A DNA stretch of 49,348 nt from Priapulus caudatus. Its lineage: Eukaryota; Priapulida; Priapulimorpha; Priapulimorphida; Priapulidae. The DNA is taken from NCBI RefSeq assembly GCF_000485595.1, contig NW_014577750.1:144728-194075 (forward strand). The letters run 5' to 3'. The notes under the pieces were generated by a model. It saw nothing but the letters and a program-made list of their open reading frames with translations, had not been told where the DNA came from and ran no database searches. Numbering within the stretch: the stretch's first letter is position 1; the number at the start of each line of letters is the position of its first letter. Both the position numbers and the translations under genes were made by a program. Shown here in pieces: positions 12,009-22,713 of the stretch.

Positions 12009-12283
12009 TTGTACACAGTCTGCACATAATTTTTTGGTTAATTCCCATTTAGTAGGACATGGACCTAATTTAAAACATTGTTAATATGCATCTTTAAATA
12101 ATCGTATCGGCAGTTATTATTTAAACGAATCTATTGCGCTGAATATATAAATGAATGGCAGCAAAACATGGTTATGCTGTTTCTTTCTGTATAACATCTC
12201 CGGTCTGAGATTGCCTGATTCTCCAAAGAGCACAGCACTGTCACCAATGCTGAAGGTCGTCACCGTCGTGCTGCAATATGTAG

Positions 12284-12766
12284 CTACCACTCTAGATCAT
12301 CGTTTTCATCGTCGTCTTCGAAGCTCAGAAGGTCGTCGTCGTCTTGCTCGACGTCGCGTCTACCACGCACTGTGGTTTTCTTGGCGGCCGTTCTGCTCAC
12401 TGACGGCCTGCCACCTCGGGGGTTGACCACCGTCGTTTTACGGGTGTGCGAAACCCTTCCTTCCACTTCCATAACAGCACACAGCTAAAAAATAGACATA
12501 CATTTCTAATCTCTATATATATATATATCCAACTGTCTATCGATCTATCTATCTATCTATCTATCTATGCTATTATGCTATCTATCTATCTATTCTACCT
12601 GTCTATCTATATCTATCTATCTCTATTTCTATCTATCTATCTATCTATCTATCTATCCTATTATCTATCTATATCTATCTATCTATCTATCTATTATTTA
12701 CTATCTATTTTTAAGCTATCTATCTTTCATCTATCTATCTATCTATGCTATCTATCTATCTCTATG

Positions 12767-12804
<38 letters not shown>

Positions 12805-12955
12805 GTCTGCCTGTCTATCTGTCAGCTGTCTGTCTGCCTGTGTATCTATTATTCTATCTATCCATACATATATATTATACGATAACAGAAATAATCTGCA
12901 TTACACTTTATATATATATATATATATATATATGTTTATATATGATAGATAAAAT

Positions 12956-13004
<49 letters not shown>

Positions 13005-13258
13005 CAGGTGGATATCGATAGATATAGATATTGAACTATTCATTCAACCTCCAATTTGCTATTCCAACATACTAACATTCCAACATACAACCACAATATA
13101 CAACATACAACATTCCAACATACAAACACAACATACAACAATCCAACATACAACATTTTAACATACTATACCCTTTATAGTCAATCCCAAAACACAAGCT
13201 AATGTGTTTATGTACATACCAAGGAAACGAGCATCAGTCCTACGATCAACTTTTGCAT
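12284..13258 (-). CDS. Small secreted basic/acidic precursor, copy B (2 exons, 79 aa)
   Basis: Exon 1 (13258-13220) encodes the signal-peptide start MQKLIVGLMLVSL and ends at a GTATGT donor. Exon 2 (12484-12284) follows TTTTTTAG, joins in phase 0 and begins LCAVMEVEGR. The predicted order is a hydrophobic signal peptide of about 17-21 residues; a basic part of about 38 residues rich in Arg/Lys/Thr/Val with H-T-R-K-T near its start; R-G-R-R, which fits a furin-type site (R-X-R/K-R); and a 23-residue tail with 10 Asp and 4 Glu, ending L-E-W. Splice sites, layout and stop context (GAGTGGTAGCTAC) are shared with the gene at 15500-15945. A TATA box lies 100 bp upstream of the ATG. I do not recognise the family. 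A cationic secreted peptide made with an acidic neutralising propiece, or a mineral-binding matrix peptide, are both possible. Existence as a gene is well supported; the function is open. Confidence 0.8.
12535..12860. repeat. CTAT microsatellite in intron of copy B
   Basis: Long runs of CTAT with short interruptions, drifting to CTGT/CTGC near 12800-12840. It lies inside the 735-bp intron (12485-13219); the paralogue's intron is only 203 bp, so this array and its neighbours account for the expansion. Confidence 0.95.
12908..13010. repeat. TA run followed by GATA microsatellite
   Basis: A TA run (about 12908-12932) is followed by ATAG/GATA units (about 12955-13005). The GATA run is the reverse complement of the CTAT array just upstream, so the two could pair in single-stranded form. 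Confidence 0.95.
13050..13170. repeat. CCAACATACAA minisatellite
   Basis: Irregular tandem words CCAACATACAA, CAACATACAACATT and relatives fill the exon-1-proximal end of the intron. It is non-coding. Confidence 0.85.
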
Positions 13259-13350
13259 GATGAGTGATTGTGTCTAGCTTTCTGTACAGGACTCTTGTGT
13301 CACTTCTTCAAATCTACAAGGGCAATGGTTTATGGTAATTTATAGCTGGT

Positions 13351-13358
13351 CTTATATA
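13351..13358 (-). promoter_or_regulatory. TATA box of copy B
   Basis: TATATAAG on the minus strand, 100 bases upstream of the exon 1 ATG. The paralogue has the same word within GTATAG/CTTATATAGTATA-type context, 99 bases from its ATG. Conservation of both the word and the spacing argues for a real core promoter. Confidence 0.75.
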
Positions 13359-13576
13359 GTATAACCCGTGTCATTTAGCATGTGGGTCAGTGTTCGTAAC
13401 TCTGTTAATTATATTCGTATCTGAATGACAATCTCCCGCATTAAACCGATGTCTATAAATTGCAATTTAGAATGTTGTTCAGCCTATGTAAATGCATCCA
13501 CGAGTATTCATATGTTTGATACTTATTATGAGGGGCTTGTTGTCGTTATAATAAATCAGGAGGAGGGTGATATTAA

Positions 13577-15120
13577 ATAGTGCACAATTGTGTCTATATA
13601 TATATATATGTGGGTCTCGGCTATGCCCTGGTTTACTGTAATTTGTTAATTATGATGTACGCATATAGCATAGAAATCTTGATTAGGCTTTCGTTATATA
13701 TGAGACTGTTCATAGTACGATGTTGTGATGCAGCACATTGCAAGCTTCCGCACGTGGAGTCAGGGACTCTTTGCAGAGGAAGTGAGAAACGCTGTTTGTG
13801 TTAAACGTATATATTGGCTTCTTCTAATATATGTATAATGTAGACATTACTCTATTTTATGTACCTAATCGGTAATGTGCCCTGAATGGCATCACTCAGG
13901 AAAACTTCTGGGCACATTAACCCTTGACATAATTTGATCAATTTTCCACTAATCAGAGCACGCAGTGGCTGTGCAACAGGAGGCAGCGGTGTTAAGACTC
14001 GTTCCTTATCTTAATTTTGCCTGCGTAAAAACGACCAGTAACGCATCTAAGCAATAGATGACACAGTACGCCAGGCTCTAAGTGCCAACAGATTTTATGT
14101 ATGTAGTTATATGTACTTTTAGCTTCAACCTTGTTTGTGTATATTACGTATTATTTACGCACACATTATATTCCTCTAGTTTATAAACTTGTATTAACTT
14201 GTGTGCGCATATATTTGCAGGTAAAACATTAATTGTGCATTGTATAACGTCGTGTGCGCAGTTCTGTCTCAAGATACAATGAACATTCATACAAGTTGAC
14301 GTTCCTGAAAATTTTCAAGTACGCATGACAGAAAATTAAGCTTTAACCATGTTTATTTAATTTTTATTAGCATTTGATTTTCAGTTGGTAATGTTTTTTT
14401 TTCATGGCACGTGACACGTTCTGCGCTAATTTCAATGCAGTAACTTTCACAAAAATATTTTCTGCAGAGCATAATACGTACTATAAAATAAAAACTAATA
14501 TTGCCCACTGGAAATGAATGTTGCCTGCTAAACAGTGCTAGCAACTAGTATAGAGCAAGGATGCAATATGAGCAAGGAATATACGCAAGGACATTACATC
14601 AGATCTGGTAAAGCGTAATAGTATAGTAGAACACCTAGAATGTGATTAAAAAAACTAATGCGTCTGCATTATATGGTTTCCGGTCGAACCCATAGCAACG
14701 TCCCCGACATAATTATGTCAGTGCAATTTGTTTACTAAATCCATGTTTATCCAGGCGCAGTAATCTATTTCTTTGCAAAATAATTATAGCCTGATTACGA
14801 AGGAAATTGAATGTTCTCTGATCTCGGGCAACAATAATGTTCCCAATCCATAAAACGTTATGTTTCCTTTTGCGTCCAGGCAATAATTGTATATTTTTCA
14901 TAATGTAACAATTGCAGCGAAAAGCTATTCAACTGTGAATCTCTATTTATTTTCGCTATAGAAGCAATATTAAGATATAGTGAAGAATTTGAAAGAGAGA
15001 TACAGCGTGTTATTGTTATTCTGTTGTATATAGTTATTGCAATATTCTGCATTTTTATTCACTCATATATGACATTTAAGCTGTGCATGCTATTGTAAGA
15101 ACCATATATGGTAGGATGCG
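13577..15120. repeat. Long direct repeat, copy 2 (partner 1-2100)
   Basis: Collinear with 1-2100 and free of the 520-bp insertion found there. It is the upstream flank of copy B and the intergenic DNA between copies B and C. No coding sequence is supported within it. Confidence 0.85.
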
Positions 15121-15219
15121 TAGGTCAGAGATATTTCACTGCTAAGTGTAAAGTGCATAATAGAGTAATTCGACCCCAAAGTGATAGACAGAAACACTAC
15201 TGAAAATATATTGATAATT

Positions 15220-15225
15220 TTTATT
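15220..15225 (-). other. Candidate polyadenylation signal
   Basis: AATAAA on the minus strand, about 275 bases past the stop of copy C and aligned with the signal at 12003-12008. Confidence 0.4.
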
Positions 15226-15499
15226 TGGTACATAACAGTCGGCTTTTTTTGTTAAATTATATTTGGTTGGACATACACACTTTACAATATTGCTAATATG
15301 CATCTATATTCCATTGACAGTAATTATTATGATTATTATGAATCTGTTACGCTGAGTATATGAATGACAATCAAAACATGGTTGTGCTCTTATTCGGTAA
15401 CATCGAGACCCTGAGATTTCCCTGATCACTCGCAAAGTGCAGCATTGGTATCACCAATTAATCCTGCGCGTTTTCGCCATCGTGTGATCGATGACGTAG

Positions 15500-15945
15500 C
15501 TACCACTCTGCGTCATCGTCGTCGATGTCTCCTGCGAAGCTCGATTCGTCGTCATCGCCATCGTCAACGTCGCGTCTGCCTCGCACCACGGTTGTTCGGC
15601 TGATCGCTCCGCGGGGCCTGCCAATTCGGCCAACTCCGGGTCTGATCACCGTCCGTCTAGTGTGCACAATCCTCCTGCCCTCCACGTTCATGACAGCACA
15701 CAGCTGAAAAATAGAATAGCTCCTCTTTAGATATACGGATGATAAAACATTCTAAGGCTGTTCAACAGCGTATGTTATTCGTAGCAGGGTGGAACACGAT
15801 AACACTACTAGCAAAAGCAATAGATAGAATATCTATCTCTCTATATAGTTGTTTATCTACTTTAGACTCGAATCATATACTAGAAATTAATGTGTTTGGT
15901 ACATACCAAAGAAACGAGCATCAGTCCTACGATAAACTTTTGCAT
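15500..15945 (-). CDS. Small secreted basic/acidic precursor, copy C (2 exons, 80 aa)
   Basis: Exon 1 (15945-15907) gives MQKFIVGLMLVSL and ends at GTATGT. The intron is 203 bp and ends TTTTTCAG. Exon 2 (15703-15500) begins LCAVMNVEGRR in phase 0 and ends A-E-W before TAG. The signal peptide is followed by a 39-residue basic part with 12 Arg, one His and one Glu (H-T-R-R-T near the start, G-R-I-G-R-P-R in the middle, T-T-V-V-R-G-R-R at the end). The tail is 23 residues with 11 Asp and 2 Glu. Tail length, the S-F pair at tail residues 11-12 and the final E-W match copy B, while much of the basic part differs. That is the pattern of a tandem duplicate diverging under constraint on charge. Promoter (TATA at 16037-16044), splice sites and 3' flank are shared with copy B. 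Family and function are unknown. Confidence 0.8.
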
Positions 15946-16036
15946 GATGAGTGAGTGTGTATGGCTCTCTGTACTGGCCTCTGTGTCACTTCTGTAAACC
16001 TGCAAGGGCAATAGCTAGTGTTAATCTATAGCTTGT

Positions 16037-16044
16037 CTTATATA
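16037..16044 (-). promoter_or_regulatory. TATA box of copy C
   Basis: TATATAAG on the minus strand, 99 bases upstream of the copy C start codon; same position and flanks as in copy B. Confidence 0.75.
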
Positions 16045-16049
16045 GTATA

Positions 16050-17185
16050 GTCCGTGACCTTTATCATGTGGGTGTTGGAAACGGTGTTAATTAAATCCCC
16101 ATTCTAATGACATCTCCCGCATTAGACGGACGTCTATAGTCCCATAAATTTAAGCATATTGACTGTAATTAAATACGGCAGTTTTGAATATCGCGTAACC
16201 TACATATTATCCCATTCCCGTTCTAATAAGTCGGGAAGGAGGGTAATAGAGGACAGTTGCATCTATATGAGGGTTTCATCACAGCGCTAGTTTACTGAAG
16301 CTATATGTAATTATGATGTTGATGTGGGCATATAAAGTCAACATCATGCCGATGCTGAGTACGCGAGAGTGTTCATAATATAGTGTACGGTATGAGACAA
16401 ACTCAACCGTGTATTGGAATGCTCTGTAGGAAGGCAAGTTTCCGCGAAGCAAACCGAGTGTACTTCTCGCAGAAAGAGGGAAATGTGGCCTAGCTGCATG
16501 TACATTATAATACAAGATTTAGGCACTGCCTAAAAGCGGAGCTCCTGTAACTATATGGAACAACAGTAAGGCCCGGCGCTGTATGTTTTAAACTAGTGCT
16601 TTCCAGAAAACAATATTCAGTAATGTCAATAACATCGTCGCATTGATTTGCATCATGAGGTGCGTGACTGGGGTGCACTGGACGCGGTGCATTGATTATG
16701 AACGCATAATTATGGTGTGAATATAATCATTGTCAAAACATGATTGTTTATTTAATGATATAACAAAGGAAATAATTATTTAATGATATAAATAATGAGA
16801 GAAGAGATAATGTGCACATAAGATAGATAAACCATGCCCGTTTATTTCTTTTTAAAAATAAATTAACAGCGAACTTTTCTATAAAAGAGTAAACCAAGAT
16901 GTAAAGTAAGATCATTGTCTAGAAATTTGGTCCGCATAGCTGCCCGAGTCAGAAATGTTTGTGTTGATAAGCCTGCCACCTCTAAACTGTCAATGTAACG
17001 TGTTTCTATTTCATCAGCGCAAGAAATGGAAAAGCCTGGCTTGCTCAAAATCTGCTTTATTGGCCGCTGATTGCATATCATCTCATGATTGTGTAGATGC
17101 GGTCAGCTGGCTCCGCCTAGTGGCAATTGTGCTAACTACATGGGTCCCAGCTACAGGTACATATTACATACATAGATTATAGATA
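16050..17185. other. Upstream flank of copy C; no clear gene
   Basis: 16110-16400 still aligns loosely with 13440-13720 (shared ATCTCCCGCATTA, GGAGGGT, GTTTACTG, AATTATGATG), so the duplication unit extends this far. Beyond that nothing is recognised. A minus-strand ORF at 16863-17081 (72 codons) has a protein-like composition, but it has no homologue I know and no clear splice acceptor. Confidence 0.5.
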
Positions 17186-17187
17186 TC

Positions 17188-17208
17188 TACTATATATAAT
17201 ATATATAT

Positions 17209-17245
<37 letters not shown>

Positions 17246-17246
17246 T
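17188..17246. repeat. TA microsatellite
   Basis: Two TA runs separated by a few bases. Confidence 0.9.
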
Positions 17247-17329
17247 CATCACATCTATCTGGCATGTGGGCCACCACCTACGGCAAATAAGTCTCAAGCC
17301 CAGTATATTTACCAAGCAGCACTGGGTAG

Positions 17330-17520
17330 CAGGGGCGATCCAGAAGAGTTTGGGTGACCAAGTTTCCATAATGTTCTTCTGCAGCTAGGGGGTCCGGGCA
17401 TGCCCCACGCCGAGAATTAAAAAAAAATAGGGCTATATTTGGTGCATTACTGGTGAATTTTGAGGGCCTGTGACGCGGTTCTAGAAACGCGGTGGGCAAA
17501 CGCGGCCTAAATCCGCGCCA
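17330..17520. mobile_element. 191-bp hAT-like MITE, copy 1
   Basis: Starts CAGGGGCGATCCAGA and ends CTAAATCCGCGCCA. It is flanked by TGGGTAG at 17323-17329 and 17521-17527 (7 of 8 bases if an 8-bp duplication is assumed). The interior contains GCAGCTAGGGGGTCCGGGCA, shared in inverted form with the element at 17807-17990. Confidence 0.75.
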
Positions 17521-17806
17521 TGGGTAGCACCGATACCAGAGAACCTGCTGGCTGGGAGCTGTGTAGCTGGGAGGCACAGCTTTGACGCTGTGATCCTAAG
17601 GGGCGCTGCGCGCGATGAGACGCGTAGTTTCCGCGGGTATGCGCACAGGCTGACGCGGGGATGTTCAAGTATGAAGCGCTGTCCACAGCGGTCAGCGGAT
17701 AGTCTGTAGTTTTAGAAGATGACAATGATTATATATGGACGATATTCTAGGAATTGAGATTATAAAACAGTAAACAAAATCGCTCAAGATCATAGCTCCA
17801 TATGGG

Positions 17807-17990
17807 CAGGCGCGATTTAGGCCGGTTTGCACCAGGTTTCAGAAACCGGTCACAGGCGCTCAAAATTCCACGGCAGAATGCACCAAAATATTAGCTAATT
17901 TTTTATTCCGGGGGCATGCCCCCGGACCCCGCCTAGCTGCAGAATAGAACTATATGGAAAACTGTCACCCAACCTCTGGATCCGCTTCTG
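17807..17990. mobile_element. hAT-like MITE, copy 2 (inverted relative to copy 1)
   Basis: Reverse-complement relative of 17330-17520 over its whole length. It starts CAGGCGCGATTTAGG and ends CTCTGGATCCGCTTCTG. No target duplication is visible. The internal GGGGGCATGCCCCCGG is a perfect palindrome. Confidence 0.75.
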
Positions 17991-17999
17991 AAAAGTGTA

Positions 18000-19700
18000 T
18001 AAAAATTCATCAAACAAAGAAAGGATAGAGAAGGAGATATTAATGAGGCAACACAAATAATTAAAAAATGCACCAAATATTCAACCTAAGGGGATTTAAT
18101 TAATGATATACGGAGTTATATACGATATGATAAGAGTCCGAACAAAAACTTAGGTTCATAATAATGAGGCTGAAAATATTATTATGGTCAGAAGAAACAA
18201 AATATGGAAATCAATACTAATAGAAGGCAAGAGTGAAATTATACGAATGCACAGTTTGGATTTCCAAAATGAGTGCCTGCGCAAAATAATAATCAACAAC
18301 CAGAAAATGGCAGAAAAATCTACCTGAAAGCTATTGAAAGACGATGAAAACTCCAAAGAAATATACGGAAAAATCGGTAAAAATAACATATAGTTTCTAT
18401 ACGTAAATCGTGGTAAATACATTAAAAACGCATTATTTTATTGAAAATCCCCATATTCACTTATAAAACATCCAAGAGATAGCGCTGTTCCCTGATCCAA
18501 GAGATAGTTCAATGAATGACGCACTCGTTCACTTCCGACAGCGAGTGAAAATGCCGAAAATTTTTCTCTTTGATGCAAAATGCATCGGCCGGGCATTTCA
18601 TTATTTACGAAAAGTAAATAGGCTGGCGAAATACAGTAGGTACAGGAACTGGTCACGTCAGTGACACCCCATTCATGTCCATCAACGAAGAAGGCGGGGG
18701 CTTATTCTGATTACGGAGATGCGAAAATGCAACAGAAGGACGTAGCGCAGTGCGCTAAACAGCGTGTTATTTTCGTATTTGTGCCAAACTCTATCGTAGG
18801 AAACCGTTTTATCCTAGCATAATGCCCTATTTGGTGCTCTAATGGTATTATACCTAGAAATTATAATAGAGAGGTGCGGCGTAGACTGTGATTGGAAATT
18901 TGGAAGACACAAAGTGTCAATCCTCGGCGCACCTCGGCATCATGGCCACATCACGTCAAAAGCTAATAATACCTATTATTACTATTACCTATTATTATAT
19001 ACCTATGTATTATTAGCTCTTGGTTGTATCTATATCTATTTTACAGATCCGCGGTTATAAATTATTTCTCCCGATAGATGGGGCTACGCTGCCTTATCTT
19101 GATCCGACTGCACTTCTTTTTGCTTTCTTTTGTATATATTTTTTACGTCGTTAGCGCCAATTGCAGAAGGTAAAAAAAGAGAATTGTGTACACCTAAATG
19201 GCTTTTTTTTTTAGATTTCATGAAGCACAAGTTCTATGCAGTGCATTGCTGCTTATCACTTAACAATTTCATTAAAAAAAATTTACAATTATTACGCGAT
19301 AATTTACAAGAGACAGCTGGACTATTGACATTTACCATTTCTTGAATATTAACTGACATAATAAACTGCTTCCAACAACGTGCTGACATTTTACGAATTT
19401 ATTTCCCGAATTTAGACATGAACATAAAAATTAAGAACAAGACATTGATATGCGACAAAATAAAGTACAACTTTACAGATCTTTCTTTGCACTCTCGATG
19501 ATTTCTACAATACAGTTGTGCAAACGATTACCAAAGCATAACCATCTTTGATAAAATGAATTTAGAAATTAAAATCCAGCAATGGGAATGTACAAAATGC
19601 TTGCAATTATGTTATTACATTAAGTATGGCATCACCCAGATTGTGTGGGTAACAAGTGGCGTACATCTTTACATACAAGACATCGTCTTTACGTGACACC
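18000..19700. other. Intergenic DNA, no gene supported
   Basis: AT-rich. It contains two CCAAGAGATAG words at 18470-18506 and a TTATTA-rich stretch at 18965-19010. ORFs of 60-88 codons have no recognised domain. A TTTATT at 19398-19403 (AATAAA on the minus strand) could end the 3' UTR of the HMGB gene that follows, but this is weak. Confidence 0.4.
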
Positions 19701-19726
19701 CGTTTAAAACACTTTACACAAAAAAA

Positions 19727-19790
19727 GCTATCTACATGATGATATAACTATACACCAGTGACTGATTTTGCTGGGAGACACTTCAGAACA
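19727..19790 (-). promoter_or_regulatory. Conserved 3' UTR block, HMGB gene 1
   Basis: About 60 bases (AGCTATCTACATGATGATAT, then CTATACACCAGT and GCTGGGAGACACTT in plus-strand reading) lie 130-190 bases beyond the stop. They are strongly similar to 29759-29815 beyond the stop of HMGB gene 2, although the sequence between this block and the stop is not. This suggests a transcript-level element or simply the better-preserved part of the duplication. Confidence 0.4.
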
Positions 19791-19794
19791 CTCT

Positions 19795-19816
19795 CTCTCT
19801 CTCTCTCTCTCTCTCT
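19795..19816. repeat. CT microsatellite in HMGB gene 1 3' UTR
   Basis: Eleven CT units, absent from the equivalent part of HMGB gene 2. Confidence 0.9.
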
Positions 19817-19919
19817 AATATTATCATTGGTAATTTTGGACGCTCGACAACTTGTAGCCCCTGTTGAAAGGTGTGCTACACGGTGTAAAAATTTCTCCCA
19901 GTACTCCCGATTGCCGCGC

Positions 19920-21794
19920 TTAGTCAGATTCCTCATCATCATCATCATCCTCATCATCATCCTCTTCATCTTCTTCGTCCTCCTCTGCCCGCTTGAATTT
20001 TTTGCTGGAAACTGCTGCGACCACAGCTGCTCCTTTACTCTTCCACACCTTCATCTCCTGCGTGGATTAGAGAAAAGGTTATTAGAAAACATAATTATAT
20101 ACACACACTAGTAGAAATAAAGAAAACATATATATGCACACACTGATAGAAATTAACCTATGACCAGTGGACTCCCTGCCCTCTAAAAGATGGCATCATT
20201 ACATAGATATATTGAGTAGGGTTAGGGTTTAATAAGTCTGTGGAAGTTTTTAAGATATAGTGTCGCTGGCCACATACCGTCTCGTATCTCTTCTTGTCCT
20301 TTTGTGCCAAGGCGTCGTACTTTGCTTTCACATCAGGGGTGAGCACTCCCCAACGCTTGCCCAACTCCTTGGCGACATCACCGACTCCCCAGCCAGGGTT
20401 GATGTTCCTCACCACTTGCCGCTCATCTTGGCAGAACCAGAAGAAGCCTGACCTGGGAAACGAGAGATGCAAAGTCTAGTTATCCGGGCATCAACTTGAC
20501 AGAAATATAAGGACTCCATGTGATGACATCCGTGCCAATTAATTTACAGGGTTTGTACACTGCACCAAACCTGAAATTCAAGGACCCAACAGCCAAATTT
20601 CAAGGACCTACAGATACACTGTATACTGTGCTGTCAGTCTATAATCAGTATATCTGTGTTCTAAACTTGAACATTATTTATTATTTTATTGTGAGCGATC
20701 TTGGTAACAGACTTGAACAAAATTTTAACCATGTTCTTGAAATTGCTCATAAATTTTTTGGATCAACCAAATTCGTTTTTCAAGGACTTTTCAAGCACTT
20801 TTGGGTGAGAAGCCTGAAATTCCAGGATTGCAAGGCCTTGAAATAAAAAAATAAAAATTCAAGCACTTTCAAGGTTTTCAATGACCCGTAACGAACCCTG
20901 CAATTAAGACATTTGATGAGCATCAAAATGTAATTGGACGTGGAAATCGACTGGAATCGCCACCGATACAAATGAGTAGACCAGATACGGTTCGGTGCTA
21001 AAATATTTCTCTTACGCCGCCTACATCTACAAGAGACATTGCATCATAAAACTTACATGGCTCTCTTGGGTGCATTTGGGTCCTTCTTCTTTCTCTTGCT
21101 ACCCTTGCCAACGCCCTTTGGTGGTTTGTAGTTTGCCATTTCGTGCTCGTATCGGCCCTTGTCCTTGTCTGCCATCTCATGGAATCTCTTCTTCTCCTTG
21201 TCAGTCATTGTCTAAAAAGAAACCGGGTCAAATCTTGTCAGAGGCAACAAACACATTCATTATTATTGTAAATGAATACTGAATACTCTAAATTACATGG
21301 GTAGTTTTAAGTGAGGTGTCATGGGTGAAAATTTTACCAAAGTCCCTCAACCTTTAAATCTATTTCCTGTCCGACTAATATTAAAGGAATTCTTCATATT
21401 ATGAAGCAAGCCAAATTTTTGATATTATTATTACGATAAAAATTTGAAAATATCTACAATGAAACCAACATTATTATTACGATAAAAATTTGAAAATATC
21501 TACAATGAAACCAACATTCTTTGTCATTAAATGCAGAAACAATTGAACCAATCAGAAAATGACCTCAAATAAAGAAATACAATAAATCCCTTGAATACAA
21601 CTCTCCCCCCCCCCATCAACTAACCACTGCATTCAGCTTTAACTTACCTTCCATCGCTCAGCGCACTTCTTTGAGAACTCTGCGAACACAACGCTCTCAT
21701 CGGGATGCTTCTTCTTATGCTCGCTCCGACAAGTCTGTACGAAATAGGCATACGCCGACATGCGGCCCTTCGGCTTGTTTGGATCCTTTGCCAT
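19920..21794 (-). CDS. HMGB: HMGB-type high-mobility-group protein, gene 1 (4 coding exons, 204 aa)
   Basis: The coding exons are 21794-21648, 21211-21057, 20452-20278 and 20057-19920, all with GT donors and AG acceptors. The product is a nuclear, non-sequence-specific DNA-bending protein. HMG box A (about residues 4-80) opens [19 protein letters not shown] and includes FAEFSKKC; Cys22, Cys44 and Phe37 match the redox cysteines and intercalating Phe of vertebrate HMGB1. A basic linker ([16 protein letters not shown]) leads to box B (about 94-160), with FFWFCQDE containing the Cys106-equivalent Cys108. The last exon encodes a tail of about 20 Asp/Glu ending EESD. Length matches HMGB1-3. A 5' UTR acceptor 45-51 bases before the ATG shows a non-coding first exon, probably near the YY1-like element at 24709-24718. 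Intron 2 carries a 354-bp MITE. Its paralogue is the gene at 29940-31719. Confidence 0.93.
20547..20900. mobile_element. 354-bp hAT-like MITE in intron 2 of HMGB gene 1
   Basis: Starts CAGGGTTTGTACACTGCACC and ends TCAATGACCCGTAACGAACCCTG-like, giving imperfect TIRs (CAGGGTT...). The subterminal CAAGGACC / AAGCACTTTCAAGG words are typical of a widespread animal hAT MITE type. The aligned intron of HMGB gene 2 lacks it, so it inserted after the duplication or was lost there. Confidence 0.7.
21424..21516. repeat. 46-bp tandem duplication in intron 1 of HMGB gene 1
   Basis: Two identical 46-bp units starting ATTATTATTACGATAAAAAT, at 21424 and 21470. Confidence 0.95.
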
Positions 21795-21837
21795 GATAGT
21801 CCTTTATAACAGTAGCTCCTATGCACTTCTGGTTCCA

Positions 21838-21846
21838 CCTAAAACT
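21838..21846 (-). other. 5' UTR splice acceptor, HMGB gene 1
   Basis: Minus-strand CTTTGCTTTTAGTTTTAGG followed by TGGAAC lies just upstream of the start codon. HMGB gene 2 has CTCCATAGGAGTGGAAC at the same place (acceptor AG at 31764-31765). The shared TGGAAC right after the AG supports a spliced leader exon in both genes. Confidence 0.6.
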
Positions 21847-21859
21847 AAAAGCAAAGAAG

Positions 21860-22713
21860 ATAATGGCCCGAAATTAGCACTTGCCAGGGGTAGCCACGAG
21901 GAAGTCGGTTTTTGCACGGGGTCATCAACTTATCAGTTATTAAGTTACGGTCTACAGGTGCGATTAATATGTGGTGCGGTCTAAACGACTAGGAGTAAAT
22001 ATAATATCAGATACAAGAAATGATTGCTTTAGTGATGAAGTGGTGAAGTGCTGGTGTGGATTATTTCCCAGTAGAAAATTCTGTAGACGAGGATTTAAGA
22101 TTATTTACAACAACATTTCTTCCCAGTCTGATAAACGACTCTATGTAATTAACAGCAGTCAGCATACTAGTTATCACCAAATCTTCGTCCAAACACCATT
22201 TGCAATAAACCAGCGTCATCGGGGTTCAAAGTGGCTGTTAAAAAATTCTAAGTGGTAACCATTTCTCATGACACCAGGTTTTTCATTAGAAGTCAGCTAC
22301 CTGCCAATTTGACACCCAAAATATAAACGTTCACACTTTTTTTCTGATCAGTTGCTCTCAGAAATGCCCAAATTATAAGTATTTTACTAAAGGTACAGAA
22401 GTTGAGAATGCCTATAGAACACTGCCGAATTTCGGTTGCTTTCTTTTTTCCTGTTCAGTATTATGTACATTTACTACAGAAGGAGAACCCTGTCTTCTCA
22501 AGAGCTTTATTTTCTGAATATGCATCTCACGTAGGCACAGTGGACCAATACACAGACACAAGTTGCAAAGTGTCAACATTTTCCCTTTGTTCACACTGCA
22601 CACACATGTAAAAGTAACTATATCAAGACATGAAAGAAAACTGCACCCTACTGGACACAAAGTGCCAAGCGCCCTAGCACTGGTACCTGGTAGTAGCCCT
22701 ACCTGCTATACAG
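21860..22713. other. 5' UTR intron of HMGB gene 1, no other feature
   Basis: Between the coding start and the upstream element. Short ORFs on both strands have no recognised domain. Confidence 0.4.

Noticed and set aside
12446-12959. Ile/Tyr/Ser/Leu-rich ORFs of 130-168 codons
   Set aside because: Translations of the CTAT and TA microsatellites inside an intron.
16863-17081. 72-codon minus-strand ORF with protein-like composition
   Set aside because: No recognisable domain, no duplicated partner, stop just upstream and no convincing splice acceptor; cannot be supported as a gene.
18438-18656. 72-codon minus-strand ORF and an rRNA-like look around 18490-18560
   Set aside because: No match to conserved rRNA cores that I know, and no protein domain.
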